Shown here in pieces: positions 15,843 through 25,082 of a stretch of 64,000 bases of DNA; within the stretch, counting starts at the first letter, position 1, and every line of letters starts with the position of its first letter. Source of the DNA: Streptomyces sp. 6-11-2 (GTDB lineage: Bacteria; Actinomycetota; Actinomycetes; Streptomycetales; Streptomycetaceae). The stretch covers positions 744,001 to 808,000 of the forward strand of contig NZ_BJOR01000001.1 of assembly GCF_006540305.1 (NCBI RefSeq). Direction: 5' to 3'. The translations under genes and the position numbers were made by a program. Below the pieces are notes generated by a model. The model made no database searches. It saw nothing but the letters and a program-made list of their open reading frames with translations, and was not told the origin of the DNA.

Positions 15843-15883
15843 CCTCCCCCGCGGGAGGAGACCGCCTCCCCCGTGCGGGGGAG
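15843..15883. promoter_or_regulatory. Two inverted repeats in the ABC / two-component divergent promoter
   Basis: CCTCCC-CCGC-GGGAGG (15843-15858) and the perfect 8-2-8 palindrome CTCCCCCG-TG-CGGGGGAG (15866-15883). They lie between the ATPase start (15809, minus) and the kinase start (15918, plus). The adjacent NarL-type response regulator is the natural candidate ligand. Confidence 0.6.
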
Positions 15884-15917
15884 CCGACGGTCCCGCCCGC
15901 ACTGCCAGGATGGCGGC

Positions 15918-17132
15918 ATGCCAGGCCTGCTGTCGCCGCTGACGCGTGCGGTCACCTACACCCGTTGGCTCCACCTGCTGGTGGGGGCGATCGTGCCGTT
16001 CGTCTGCGCCATGGTCTACCCGGGCCTGGTCGCCCCGACGCCCGGCGACTGGGCACTGATCGCGGTCCTTCCCGTCCCGCTGGTCCTGGCCGCGGCCATG
16101 GTGCCCTCGATGCGCCGCGCGGAGGGTCTCCAGGCACGGCTGATGCTGTTCCCCGGACCGCACGCGCGGGTGCGGAGCGACGAGGATCCGGAGGTTTCCG
16201 CAGCGCCGTCCACCTCATGGACCGACCGGGTCAGAACGGGTGCCTGGATGGTGCTGCGCATGGAGGCGGGGCTCGCGGTCGCCCTGGTGTCGGGCCAGTT
16301 GATGGCGCTCTCGCTGTCGCTCGTCGGCGGAGCCTTCGGGGATCCCAGCGTCGCCGACCCGCTCCTGCAGGTTCCCGGGCACGGCTGGTGGTGCGCCCTC
16401 CTCGTACCGGTGCCCGTGCTGGTACTGCTCGCGGTGGCCGCCGGAGCGGGTGCTCTCATGGCCCAGGCCGCCCGCCGCCTGCTCGGGCCGTCGGTCAGGG
16501 AGCGTCTGTCGGAGCTGGAGGAACGCACCGAGCGGCTGCTGGAACGCAACCGGATCGCGCAGGAGCTGCACGACTCCCTCGGCCACGCGCTGACGCTGGC
16601 CGTGGTCCAGGCGGGTGCCGCACGGGCGGCCGCCGACCCGGAGTTCACCGACCGGGCGCTGGAGGCCATCGAGGAGACCGGCCGGGCCGCGCTGGAGGAC
16701 CTGGAGCAGGTCCTGCTCATGCTGCGGGACACGGGACGGCCGGCCGGCCCCCGTCCCGCGCTCGGTGAGGCGGACCGGTTGCTGGAATCCGCGCGGTCCT
16801 CGGGCGCGCGGGTCGACGCCGAAGTGACCGGGCCGCTGGAGGACGTGCCCGGGCCCGTCTCCCGCGAGGGCTACCGGATGCTCCAGGAGGCGCTCACCAA
16901 CGTGCTGCGGCACGCGGGGCCCGTCCACGTGCGCGTGCGCATCGCCGTGGAACAGGCACGACTGCGGCTGGAGGTGCGCAATCCGCTGACCGGGACGACC
17001 TCGGCGGCCGGCGCGGGTGGCGGCCGCGGGCTGCGCGGGATCCGTGAGCGGGCGGCGCTGCTCGGCGGCGAGGCCAAGGCGGGGCAGGACGACGGCTGGT
17101 GGCTGGTGCGCGTCGACCTGCCGCTGCGGTGA
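15918..17132 (+). CDS. Two-component sensor histidine kinase, NarL-partner (HisKA_3) type
   Basis: 404 residues. Four to five membrane helices in the first ~190 residues, a coiled-coil stretch ([19 protein letters not shown]), then the HisKA_3 dimerisation segment [13 protein letters not shown] with the phospho-accepting His. The C-terminal ATPase domain has the N box [13 protein letters not shown] and the G region [18 protein letters not shown]. No sizeable extracellular sensor domain is present, so it likely senses through the membrane. Followed after 14 bp by its response regulator. Confidence 0.9.
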   Translation: MPGLLSPLTRAVTYTRWLHLLVGAIVPFVCAMVYPGLVAPTPGDWALIAVLPVPLVLAAAMVPSMRRAEGLQARLMLFPGPHARVRSDEDPEVSAAPSTSWTDRVRTGAWMVLRMEAGLAVALVSGQLMALSLSLVGGAFGDPSVADPLLQVPGHGWWCALLVPVPVLVLLAVAAGAGALMAQAARRLLGPSVRERLSELEERTERLLERNRIAQELHDSLGHALTLAVVQAGAARAAADPEFTDRALEAIEETGRAALEDLEQVLLMLRDTGRPAGPRPALGEADRLLESARSSGARVDAEVTGPLEDVPGPVSREGYRMLQEALTNVLRHAGPVHVRVRIAVEQARLRLEVRNPLTGTTSAAGAGGGRGLRGIRERAALLGGEAKAGQDDGWWLVRVDLPLR

Positions 17133-17146
17133 TCTACGCTGACCGG

Positions 17147-17809
17147 ATGCCGATCACCGTTCTCCTCGTCGACGACGAACCGCTCGTACGGGCGGGCCTG
17201 CGCGCCGTGCTGGAGGCGCAGCCGGACATCGAGGTGGTGGGCGAGGCGGCCGACGGGGCCGCCGTGATCCCCCTGGTGCGGCAACTGCGCCCCGACGTCG
17301 TCGCGATGGACGTGCGGATGCCGCTGATGAACGGCATCGAGGCCACCCGGGCCGTGCTGCGCACCGTGCCGGACCCGCCGAAGATCGTGGTGGTGACGAC
17401 CTTCGAGAACGACGAGTACGTGTACGGGGCGCTGCGCGCGGGCGCCGACGGCTTCCTGCTGAAGCGGGCGCGGCCGGCGGAGATCGTGCACGCGGTACGG
17501 CTGGTGGCCGCGGGCGACTCGCTGCTGTTCCCGGCGGCACTGCGGGAGTTGGCCACCCGGTACGGCGAGGACCACGGCAACGCCGCGGCCCGGACGGCCA
17601 TGGAGCGCGCCGCGCTGACCGAGCGGGAGGAACAGGTGCTGCGCCTCATGGCGCGCGGCCTGTCGAACGCGGAGATCGCCGCGCGCCTGGTGGTGGGGAC
17701 GGAGACCGTCAAGTCCCATGTGAGTTCCCTGCTGGCCAAACTCGGCGCCCGCGACCGCACGCAGGCGGTCATCGCGGCGTACGAGTCCGGGTTCGTCGCG
17801 CCGGGTTGA
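17147..17809 (+). CDS. Two-component response regulator, NarL/LuxR type
   Basis: 220 residues. The receiver domain (1-~120) has acidic residues in [10 protein letters not shown], the phospho-Asp in [13 protein letters not shown], Thr in VVVTTFEND and the switch Lys in FLLKRARP. The C-terminal LuxR helix-turn-helix is [22 protein letters not shown] ... [14 protein letters not shown]. Paired with the upstream kinase. A likely target is the divergent ABC exporter operon. Confidence 0.92.
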   Translation: MPITVLLVDDEPLVRAGLRAVLEAQPDIEVVGEAADGAAVIPLVRQLRPDVVAMDVRMPLMNGIEATRAVLRTVPDPPKIVVVTTFENDEYVYGALRAGADGFLLKRARPAEIVHAVRLVAAGDSLLFPAALRELATRYGEDHGNAAARTAMERAALTEREEQVLRLMARGLSNAEIAARLVVGTETVKSHVSSLLAKLGARDRTQAVIAAYESGFVAPG

Positions 17810-17827
17810 GTCCGGGGCGGGTGGGCG

Positions 17828-17880
17828 GTCCCGGGCTTCGCCGCCTCACGGAACCTGCTCCTGGCGGCGAAGTCCGGGAC
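17828..17880. terminator. Bidirectional terminator
   Basis: 18-bp arms GTCCCGGGCTTCGCCGCC / GGCGGCGAAGTCCGGGAC with a single G-T wobble and a 17-nt loop. Placed exactly between the 3' ends of the response regulator (plus) and the GH87-like gene (minus). Confidence 0.8.
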
Positions 17881-17888
17881 GCCAGCGG

Positions 17889-20072
17889 TCACGGGGTGAG
17901 GTAGGCCTCCACTTCACTGAACTGGCCCGCCGGCCAGCCGGTGTTGGCGCTGACCGTCAGGCGCAGCCAGCGGAGGTTGGTGTTGCCCGGCAAGGACACG
18001 GTGGCCGTGTTGCCGCTCGCCGGGTCGAAGCGGTAGCCCTGGGAGCCGACGACGGTCGAGTAGGACGAGCCGTCGGTGCTGCCCTGCACGGTGATCGTCT
18101 GGGTGCGGGCGCCCCAGGCCGACGACGGCGGCAGCTTCAGCACGAGTCGGCGTACGGCCTGGTTCGAGCCCAGGTCGACCGTCAGGGACTGCGGGAAGGC
18201 GTTGTTGGTGGACTCCCAGTAGGTGTTGGCGTTCCCGTCCACCCCGTTGCCCGGGGTGTAGACGTCCTGGGAGCCGGTGGCGGTGGCCGGGCGGCCCTTG
18301 GCGAGGTTGCGGCTCGGGTCGGGATCGGGGTTGCCCTGGCCGGGCTTGGGCCAGGTCGAGCAGTCCGACCAGGTGGATGTCCAGCCGGAGTTGCCGCCGC
18401 CGTCGGTCAGCGCGAAGCTGCCCGAGTTGGCCGGATAGGGGCAGTTGTAGATGCCCGCCGCGCCCACGCCGGTAGCGGTCACGCCCCGGAAGGTGGCCGC
18501 GCCCTGCGCCTCGGCCTGGACGACGACCGTGCCGGTGTTCTTCACGGTCGCGCCGTCGACGGTGACGCCCCTGACCGGGTACCCGTAGCCTCCGCCCGAC
18601 ACGAACTCGAAGGCGCTGTACGGGCTGTCGGTGATCGTGGTGTTGGCGATGCGGACGGTGGCGTTGATGGCGCTGTCGTAGGAGTCGACGCGCAGCGCGG
18701 CCATCGGGTGGTTCCAGTTGGGGTTCATCGCGCCGGCGCGCACCAGCGTGTTGCCGTCGACGGTGATGGTGCCGGCCAGCGGCGAGAAGGGGTCGAGGAA
18801 CTTCTGGTTGGAGATCGCGATGCCGCTGCCGAGGGCGTTGGTGTCGGAGATCAGGTTGTCCTTCACCGTGATGTCCGTACCGCCGTAGATCGCGATGCCG
18901 TTGGCGAGGTTCGGCTGCGAGATGGTGTTGTTCTCGAAGCTGCTGTTGGTGTCCGGCCCGTACAGCGACCACATGGCGAGCGAGTCGTCGCCCTGGTTGC
19001 GCAGGAAGTTGTTGCGGACCTTCACGCCCTTGGCGGTGCCGTTGAGGTTGAGGCCGTCGGCGGTGGTGTCGAGGATGCGGCTGTTCTCGACGACGAGGTT
19101 GTCGTTGTTGCCGGTCAGCCACAGGCCGACCTTCAGGTGCTGGAGCCACATGCCGGAGACGGAGGAGTTCGGTCCGAGCGAGCCGTTGACGAAGTTGTCG
19201 GGGCTGGAGTCGACGCGCTCGGTGACCTCGCCGATGACCGCGAAGTCCTTGATGCGCACGTTCCCCGAGGAGCTGGACTGGTCGATGAAGCGGGAGGCGT
19301 GCACGACCGAGTACCAGCTGCCCGCGCCCTGGAGGGTGACGTTCTGGACGCCGCTCAGTGAGGACGTGAGCCGGTAGTCGCCCGGCGGGATCCACACCAC
19401 GCCGCCCTGCGCGGCGGAGAGGGCGTCCCGGAAGGCCTGGGTGGAGTCGCCCTGGCCGCTGGGGTCGGCGCCCCTGGAGGTGACGGAGACCGATCCGGCC
19501 GGCTGGGAGGCGGCCGCGGCTACCTGCTCGAAGTCGGCGACGTCCACGGTGACCTGGACGTTCGCGGCCTCCACGGCGACCTTGTCGCCGGGCTGGACGT
19601 TCTGCCCCAGCAGCAACCGGGCGTTGTCGTAGAAGTGGTGCGTCTTGGCGCCGGCGATCCAGCCGGTGTCGACGTAGGAGTACTTCGAGGTGACCGCGAG
19701 CGTCTTGCTCAGCCTCGTGCCGTTGACGTACACGTTGAGCGTGCCGGACTGGCCGTCGGGGACGCTGTAGGAGACGTTCACGGCGTTGGCGGCGCGCGGC
19801 ACGGTGAACTCCACGCGCTGCCCGGTGGCCAACCGGACGGCCTGGCGTCCGGAGGCCTCGGAGGCGAGGGTGCCCTGGGTGTAGTCGGGCCCGATCCTGG
19901 TCCCGCTCGTGGTCGCGGACTCGGCCTCGACCGAGGTGAAAGGGAGGGTGGCGCCCGCCGCGGCGTGGGCGGCGGGCGCGCCGAGGGTGACGAGCATGCC
20001 GGCGGCGAGGGCGACGCTCGCCCCGATGGCCGGCAGGCGCCGGGCTGATCTGGCCCTGCTGTTCGCGTGCAT
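17889..20072 (-). CDS. Secreted beta-helix glycoside hydrolase, GH87-like alpha-glucanase (mycodextranase)
   Basis: 727 residues. Sec signal to about residue 38 (ends AAHAAAGA), a CBM6/35-like domain (~45-185), a right-handed beta-helix of the pectate-lyase fold (~195-570), a Pro/Asp linker, and a C-terminal F5/8 (discoidin-like) domain (~595-727). The helix has the tandem DNDNLVV...TTADGLN...NQGDDSLAMWS pattern that I associate with GH87 alpha-1,3-glucanases/mycodextranases; the Asp near 338 and the Asp pair near 362 are candidate catalytic residues. It is the last gene of an operon with a GH13 alpha-glucosidase and an ABC sugar importer, which supports an alpha-glucan substrate. GH55-like or other beta-helix glycosidase is the alternative. 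Confidence 0.78.
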   Translation of the reverse strand: MHANSRARSARRLPAIGASVALAAGMLVTLGAPAAHAAAGATLPFTSVEAESATTSGTRIGPDYTQGTLASEASGRQAVRLATGQRVEFTVPRAANAVNVSYSVPDGQSGTLNVYVNGTRLSKTLAVTSKYSYVDTGWIAGAKTHHFYDNARLLLGQNVQPGDKVAVEAANVQVTVDVADFEQVAAAASQPAGSVSVTSRGADPSGQGDSTQAFRDALSAAQGGVVWIPPGDYRLTSSLSGVQNVTLQGAGSWYSVVHASRFIDQSSSSGNVRIKDFAVIGEVTERVDSSPDNFVNGSLGPNSSVSGMWLQHLKVGLWLTGNNDNLVVENSRILDTTADGLNLNGTAKGVKVRNNFLRNQGDDSLAMWSLYGPDTNSSFENNTISQPNLANGIAIYGGTDITVKDNLISDTNALGSGIAISNQKFLDPFSPLAGTITVDGNTLVRAGAMNPNWNHPMAALRVDSYDSAINATVRIANTTITDSPYSAFEFVSGGGYGYPVRGVTVDGATVKNTGTVVVQAEAQGAATFRGVTATGVGAAGIYNCPYPANSGSFALTDGGGNSGWTSTWSDCSTWPKPGQGNPDPDPSRNLAKGRPATATGSQDVYTPGNGVDGNANTYWESTNNAFPQSLTVDLGSNQAVRRLVLKLPPSSAWGARTQTITVQGSTDGSSYSTVVGSQGYRFDPASGNTATVSLPGNTNLRWLRLTVSANTGWPAGQFSEVEAYLTP

Positions 20073-20141
20073 GTGCTGATCCCTTCGTGGTGGGGGGTAC
20101 GGGGATAGCGCGGTGCGTCGCGGCGGGCGGGCTGCGCGGAC

Positions 20142-21749
20142 TCAGGCGCGCAGCCAGACCGCCGTGTCCTGCGGGAGACGGCCGGTCTCGTCCAACGGGC
20201 CGCTGCTCAGCAGGAGTTCTGTGTGTCCGGGGAGTTCGGCGGGGGTGGCGGCGAGGTTGACGACACAGGTCGTGCCGTCGGCGCGGGTGAAGGCGAGGAC
20301 GCCTTCGGGGGCGGGCAGCCAGGTCAGGGGGGCGTCGCCGAAGGCCGGGCGGAGGCGGATCGCCTCGCGGTAGAGGGTGAGCATGGAGGAGGGGTCGCTC
20401 TGCTGCCGGTCGACGGCGTACACGGGCCAGTCGGCGGGCTGCGGCAGCCACGGTTCCTCGTGGGAGCCGAAGCCGGCGTGGGGCGCGTCGGCCGCCCACG
20501 GCAGCGGGACCCGGCAGCCGTCGCGGCCCGGGTCGGTGCCGCCGGAGCGGAAGTGCATCGGGTCCTCGACGCGGTCGAGGGGGATGTCGGCCTCGGGCAG
20601 GCCGAGTTCCTCGCCCTGGTACACGTAGACCGCGCCGGGCAGGGCGAGGGACAGCAGCGCGGCCGCACGGGCCCGCCGGGTGCCGAGGGACAGGTCGGTG
20701 GGGGTGCCGAAGGCCTTGGCGGCGAAGTCGAAGCCGGTGTCGGCGCGGCCGTAGCGGGTGACCGTGCGGGTGACGTCGTGGTTGCACAGCACCCAGGTGG
20801 CGGGTGCCCCCACCGGGGCGTGCTCGGCGAGCGTCGTGTCGATCGAGTCCCGCAGCCGTCCGGCGTCCCAGGGACAGGACAGGAACGAGAAGTTGAAGGC
20901 GGTGTGGAGTTCGTCGGGGCGCAGGTAGCGGGCGAAACGCTCCGGGTCGGGCAGCCACACCTCGCCGACGAAGACGCCCTCGTAGGCGTCGGCCACGGCC
21001 CGCCAGGAGCGGTAGACGTCGTGGAGTTCGTCGCGGTCGACGAACGGGTGGGGATCGCGGCCCTCGACGAAGTCCGGCAGCGCGGGGTCCTTGGCGAGCA
21101 GGGCGGCCGAGTCGATGCGGACGCCCGCGACGCCCCGCTCGAACCAGAAGCGCAGGATGTCCTCGTGCTCCTGGCGGACCGCCCTGTGGGCCCAGTTGAG
21201 GTCCGGCTGCTCGGGCGTGAACAGGTGCAGGTACCAGTCGCCGTCGGGCAGCCGGGTCCACACCGGTTCGGTGGAGCCGACGAACTGTGACGGCCAGTCG
21301 GTGGGCGGCAGTTCGCCGTGCCGGCCGCGTCCGGGGCGGAAGTGGAACAGCTCGCGTTCCGGGCTGCCCGGCGGCGCGGCGAGCGCGGCGCGGAACCACG
21401 GGTGCTGGTCGGAGACGTGGTTCGGTACGACGTCGACGATGGTGCGGATGCCCAGTTCCCGGGCTTCCGAGATCAGCTTCTCCGCCTCGGCGAGGGTTCC
21501 GAAGGCCGGGTCGATGGCCCGGTAGTCGGCGACGTCGTAGCCGCCGTCCTTCATCGGCGACAGGTACCACGGGTTGAACCACAGGGCGTCGACGCCGAGT
21601 TCGGCGAGGTACGGGAGCTTCGCGCGGACTCCGGCGAGGTCGCCGGTGCCGTTCCCGTCGCCGTCCGCGAAGCTGCGCACGTAGATCTGGTAGATGACGG
21701 CGGAGCGCCACCAGTCGGTCCGCTTCCGGGCATGGGTGGGCTGTCCCAC
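20142..21749 (-). CDS. aglA: GH13 alpha-glucosidase, intracellular
   Basis: 535 residues, no signal peptide. GH13 motifs: DVVPNHVSDQHPWF (region I), GVRIDSA with the nucleophile Asp (region II), GEVW with the acid/base Glu (region III) and CNHDVTR (region IV). Full length for the oligo-1,6/alpha-glucosidase subfamily. It would hydrolyse imported malto-, nigero- or isomalto-oligosaccharides to glucose. Follows the importer permease by 30 bp on the same strand, so it is part of the same operon. Linkage preference cannot be read from sequence with confidence. Confidence 0.9.
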   Translation of the reverse strand: MGQPTHARKRTDWWRSAVIYQIYVRSFADGDGNGTGDLAGVRAKLPYLAELGVDALWFNPWYLSPMKDGGYDVADYRAIDPAFGTLAEAEKLISEARELGIRTIVDVVPNHVSDQHPWFRAALAAPPGSPERELFHFRPGRGRHGELPPTDWPSQFVGSTEPVWTRLPDGDWYLHLFTPEQPDLNWAHRAVRQEHEDILRFWFERGVAGVRIDSAALLAKDPALPDFVEGRDPHPFVDRDELHDVYRSWRAVADAYEGVFVGEVWLPDPERFARYLRPDELHTAFNFSFLSCPWDAGRLRDSIDTTLAEHAPVGAPATWVLCNHDVTRTVTRYGRADTGFDFAAKAFGTPTDLSLGTRRARAAALLSLALPGAVYVYQGEELGLPEADIPLDRVEDPMHFRSGGTDPGRDGCRVPLPWAADAPHAGFGSHEEPWLPQPADWPVYAVDRQQSDPSSMLTLYREAIRLRPAFGDAPLTWLPAPEGVLAFTRADGTTCVVNLAATPAELPGHTELLLSSGPLDETGRLPQDTAVWLRA

Positions 21750-21779
21750 AGTGCGTGCCTTTCTGTCGAGGGGGCCGTG

Positions 21780-22655
21780 TCAGCCCTTGGTGCTGCCGGC
21801 GCTGATCCCGGCGATGATGTGCCGCTGGAAGACGAGGAACAGGGCGACCATCGGAATGCTGGCGATCACCATCGCGGCGACCAGCACGGTCAGTTGGATG
21901 TTCTGCGACAGCTGGACGAGGGCCACGCTGATCGGCTGCTTGCCGGTGTCGGAGAAGACCATCAGCGGCCACAGGAAGTCCTGCCACACGGCGACCAGGG
22001 CGAAGATCGAGACCACGCCGAGGACCGGCCGGGACATGGGCAGCACCACGGACCACAGGATGCGCAGCCGTCCGGCGCCGTCGATCTCGGCGGCCTCCAG
22101 TACGTCCCGCGGGAGCTGGTCGAAGAACCGTTTGAGGAGGTAGAGGTTGAAGGCGTTGGCGACGGCGGGCAGCCAGATCGCGAGGGGGTCGTTGAGCAGG
22201 CTCGTGTGGATCAGCGGCAGATCGGCGACCGTCAGGTACTTCGGTACGACCAGGGCCTGGGCCGGGACCATGAGGGTGGCCAGGATGCCGCCGAGGACCA
22301 CCTTGCCGAAGGCGGGCCTCAGCTTGGACAGGGCGTAGGCGGCGGCGGTGCAGAACACCAGCTGGAACGCCCAGGCGCCGGCGGCCTGTACCACCGTGTT
22401 CCACAGGTGCTGCGGGAGCTGCATCAGGTCCCAGGCGTCGGTGAAGCCGTCGAGGTGCCAGCGCTTCGGCAGCAGGGTGGGCGGGGTCTGCGCGACCTCG
22501 TCCGGCGACTTCATCGCGCCGGTCGCCATCCAGTAGACCGGGAAGAGGAAGGCGAGCGCGAAGAGCAGGACGACACCGGTGAACACGGTCCAGTAGACGG
22601 CCTTGCCGCGCGGGCGGGCCAGGACGGCCGGGGAGATCAGGGTCCGGGTGCTCAT
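21780..22655 (-). CDS. Sugar ABC transporter permease, MalG type
   Basis: 291 residues with six helices and the EAA loop VLEAAEIDGAGRLRILWSVVLPM. Its ATG overlaps the stop of the upstream MalF-type permease (ATGA). No ATPase is encoded in the operon. In Streptomyces such importers share the distant MsiK ATPase, so this absence is expected. Imports oligosaccharides for the adjacent GH13 enzyme. Confidence 0.9.
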   Translation of the reverse strand: MSTRTLISPAVLARPRGKAVYWTVFTGVVLLFALAFLFPVYWMATGAMKSPDEVAQTPPTLLPKRWHLDGFTDAWDLMQLPQHLWNTVVQAAGAWAFQLVFCTAAAYALSKLRPAFGKVVLGGILATLMVPAQALVVPKYLTVADLPLIHTSLLNDPLAIWLPAVANAFNLYLLKRFFDQLPRDVLEAAEIDGAGRLRILWSVVLPMSRPVLGVVSIFALVAVWQDFLWPLMVFSDTGKQPISVALVQLSQNIQLTVLVAAMVIASIPMVALFLVFQRHIIAGISAGSTKG

Positions 22656-23605
22656 GCGTCCCCCTCGGAGCGGGTGAGCCGCAGATAGGCGGCGGAGAAC
22701 CCGCCGAGCAGGACCAGGAGCATCACGCTGAGCGCGCAGGCCCCGCCGAAGTCGTTGTAGAGGAAGGCGTACTTGTAGATGAGGTAGAGGACAGTGACCG
22801 TGGCGTTCTCCGGGCCGCCGCCCGTGATGACGAACGGCTCCGTGAACACCTGCATGGTGGCGATGATCTGAAGGAGCATCAGCATCAGGATGACGAACCT
22901 GGTCTGCGGGACCGTCACGTGCCGGACGCGCTGGAGGAGGTTCGCGCCGTCCAGTTCGGCGGCCTCGTACAGCTCGCCGGGGATGGACTGGAGCGCGGCC
23001 AGGTAGATCAGGACGGTGCCGCCCATGTTGGCCCAGGTCGCCACGATCACCAGGGAGACCAGGGCGGTGTCGGTGCCGTTGGTCCAGTTCGAGGTGGGCA
23101 GGTGCAGGAAGCGCAGCGCCTCGTTGGCGAGGCCGGCGCCGGGGTCGTAGAACCACTTCCACAGCAGGGCGCTCACCACCGGCGGGATCATCACCGGCAG
23201 ATAGACCACGACCCGGAAGAAGGCCTTGGCGTGGCGGAGTTCGTTGAGGACCAGGGCGAGGACGAACGGGACGGCGAAGCCGATGAGCAGGGCCAGCAGC
23301 GTGAAGGTGAGCGTGTTGCGCCAGGCCGCCGTGAACTCCGGGTCGTGCAGGACACGGGTGAAGTTCGCGGTGCCGACCCACTCGGGCTCGGAACCCGGCG
23401 TGTACTTCTGGAAGGCGATCACGACCGCGCGGATCGCCGGGTACCAGGAGAACAGGGCGAAGCAGACGAGGCCGCCGAGGAGGAATCCGTAGGCGTGGAG
23501 CTGGTCGCGCAGTCGCCGCCGCCTCCGGTCCCCTGCCGGGGGCGGCGCCGGGAGGGGGCGTACGGCGACCGCCGGGGCGGATCGCCGCGCTGCCGTCTTC
23601 GTCAT
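22652..23605 (-). CDS. Sugar ABC transporter permease, MalF type
   Basis: 317 residues. An Arg-rich cytoplasmic N-terminus is followed by six helices and the EAA loop GELYEAAELDGANLLQRVRHV. Heterodimer partner of the MalG-type protein, with which it overlaps by four bases. Starts five bases after the binding-protein gene ends. Confidence 0.9.
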   Translation of the reverse strand: MTKTAARRSAPAVAVRPLPAPPPAGDRRRRRLRDQLHAYGFLLGGLVCFALFSWYPAIRAVVIAFQKYTPGSEPEWVGTANFTRVLHDPEFTAAWRNTLTFTLLALLIGFAVPFVLALVLNELRHAKAFFRVVVYLPVMIPPVVSALLWKWFYDPGAGLANEALRFLHLPTSNWTNGTDTALVSLVIVATWANMGGTVLIYLAALQSIPGELYEAAELDGANLLQRVRHVTVPQTRFVILMLMLLQIIATMQVFTEPFVITGGGPENATVTVLYLIYKYAFLYNDFGGACALSVMLLVLLGGFSAAYLRLTRSEGDA

Positions 23606-23610
23606 CGCCG

Positions 23611-24963
23611 TCAGCTCCGGGCCAGGATGCTGTCGATCTTGCCGGAGGCGTCCTTGAGGAGCTGGTCGATATTGGCGTCCTTCTTGGTGAGGACGGCGGA
23701 GACGACGCCGTCGAGGACGGAGTAGATCTGCTGGGCGTTCGGCGGCTCGATCTTCAGCTGGAGGTTCTTGTTGCCGTCGAGGAAGGCCTGGTAGTTCTCC
23801 ACCGGGACGTTCGCGTTGGCCTTCTTGACCTCCTGGTCCTTGGCGTCGGCGGCGCCGGTGAACAGGCGCGGCTCGGGCAGGCCGACCGGGCCGTCGTTCT
23901 TCTTGGCGCGGGCGTAGTCACCGAGGAAGCCGGAGCCGGGGGTGAGGAACATGTGGTCGAGCCACTTGAGGCCGGCGCGGATCTGCTCGGGCGTGTCCTT
24001 CTTGTTGAACATGTAGCCGTCGCCGCCGATGAGCGTGCCCTTGCCGCCGGGCATCGGGGCGAGGGCCAGGTCCTTGTAGTTGCCGCCCTTCTCCTTGACC
24101 AGGATCGGGATGTTGTCGGGGGCGGAGAGGTACATCCCGAGCTTGCCCGAACCCATCATCTGCTGCACGTCGTTGATGATGAGGAGTTGCTTGCTGCCCA
24201 TGGAGTCGTCGGTCCAGCGCATGTCGTGCAGGTTCTGGAGCACGGCGTGGCCCTCGGGAGTGTCGACGGTGGCCTTCTTGCCGTCGGCGTCGACGACGTC
24301 TCCGCCCTGCGAGTACAGCTCGGCGGTGAAGTGCCAGCCGCCCTGGTTCTGGGCGCTGTAGTCGGCGTAGCCGACGGTGCCGCCGCCGAGTGCGGCGATC
24401 TTCTTGGCGGCGGCGCGGACCTCCTCCCAGGTGGCCGGGGGCTTGTCGGGGTCGAGGCCCGCCTTCTCGAAGAGCTTGCGGTTGTAGATCAGGCCCATCG
24501 AGTAGCCGGTGCGCGGGACGCCGTAGATCTTCCCGTCGACGGTGTAGATGTCGCGCAACTGCTGCTGGATGGTGTCGTAGCTCTTCAGCTCCTTGACGTA
24601 CGGGGTGAGGTCGGCGGCCTGGTTGATGTCCACGACGTGCTTGGCGTCGGTGAAGTAGGTGTAGAAGACGTCCTCCATCTGGCCGCCGGCCAGCTTGGCG
24701 TCGAACGTCTTCGGGTCCTGGCAGGGGAAGGCGTCGTGCGCGACGACGTCGATGTCCGGGTTCCGCTTCTCGAAGGAGGCGATGTCCTCCTCGAAGAACT
24801 TCCGGTCGACCTTGGCGCTCTTGGGCGGCTCGCAGTTGACGGTGATGCGGGTCTTGCCGCCGGACGACTCGTCGTCCGACGACCCGCAGGCCGTGGCGAC
24901 GAGGGCAAGGGAGGAACAGACGCCGATCGCCACAAAGGTGCGGCGGAAGCCGGTGCTTGACAT
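23611..24963 (-). CDS. Sugar ABC transporter solute-binding lipoprotein
   Basis: 450 residues. Lipoprotein signal ends LALVATACGSS. Type I extracellular solute-binding fold (MalE class): ITVNCEPP at the start of the mature domain, KIYGVPRTGYSMGLIYNRKLFEKAGLDPDKPPATWEE split around the hinge, and LIGGDGYMFNKKDTPEQIRAG later. Binds the oligosaccharide outside the membrane. First structural gene of the operon, 119 bp downstream of the LacI regulator gene on the same strand. A CTTCGCAAG half-palindrome near 25023-25031 in that gap may be a regulator site. Confidence 0.9.
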   Translation of the reverse strand: MSSTGFRRTFVAIGVCSSLALVATACGSSDDESSGGKTRITVNCEPPKSAKVDRKFFEEDIASFEKRNPDIDVVAHDAFPCQDPKTFDAKLAGGQMEDVFYTYFTDAKHVVDINQAADLTPYVKELKSYDTIQQQLRDIYTVDGKIYGVPRTGYSMGLIYNRKLFEKAGLDPDKPPATWEEVRAAAKKIAALGGGTVGYADYSAQNQGGWHFTAELYSQGGDVVDADGKKATVDTPEGHAVLQNLHDMRWTDDSMGSKQLLIINDVQQMMGSGKLGMYLSAPDNIPILVKEKGGNYKDLALAPMPGGKGTLIGGDGYMFNKKDTPEQIRAGLKWLDHMFLTPGSGFLGDYARAKKNDGPVGLPEPRLFTGAADAKDQEVKKANANVPVENYQAFLDGNKNLQLKIEPPNAQQIYSVLDGVVSAVLTKKDANIDQLLKDASGKIDSILARS

Positions 24964-25082
24964 CGGTGGACCCCTCTGGACAGGAGCTGTGGGCGCCGCA
25001 CACTCAAGCACCGGCGACACCGCTTCGCAAGATGTCGCGCATAATCTGTAATTATTTGACAGGAGAGAGGATCTGTTGGATC

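Noticed and set aside
17914..22404. A 1496-codon open frame on the minus strand across the alpha-glucan locus
   Set aside because: It is an out-of-frame shadow of the GH87-like, GH13 and permease genes; its translation is Arg/Gly/Pro/His-rich with no domain and the true genes use another frame.
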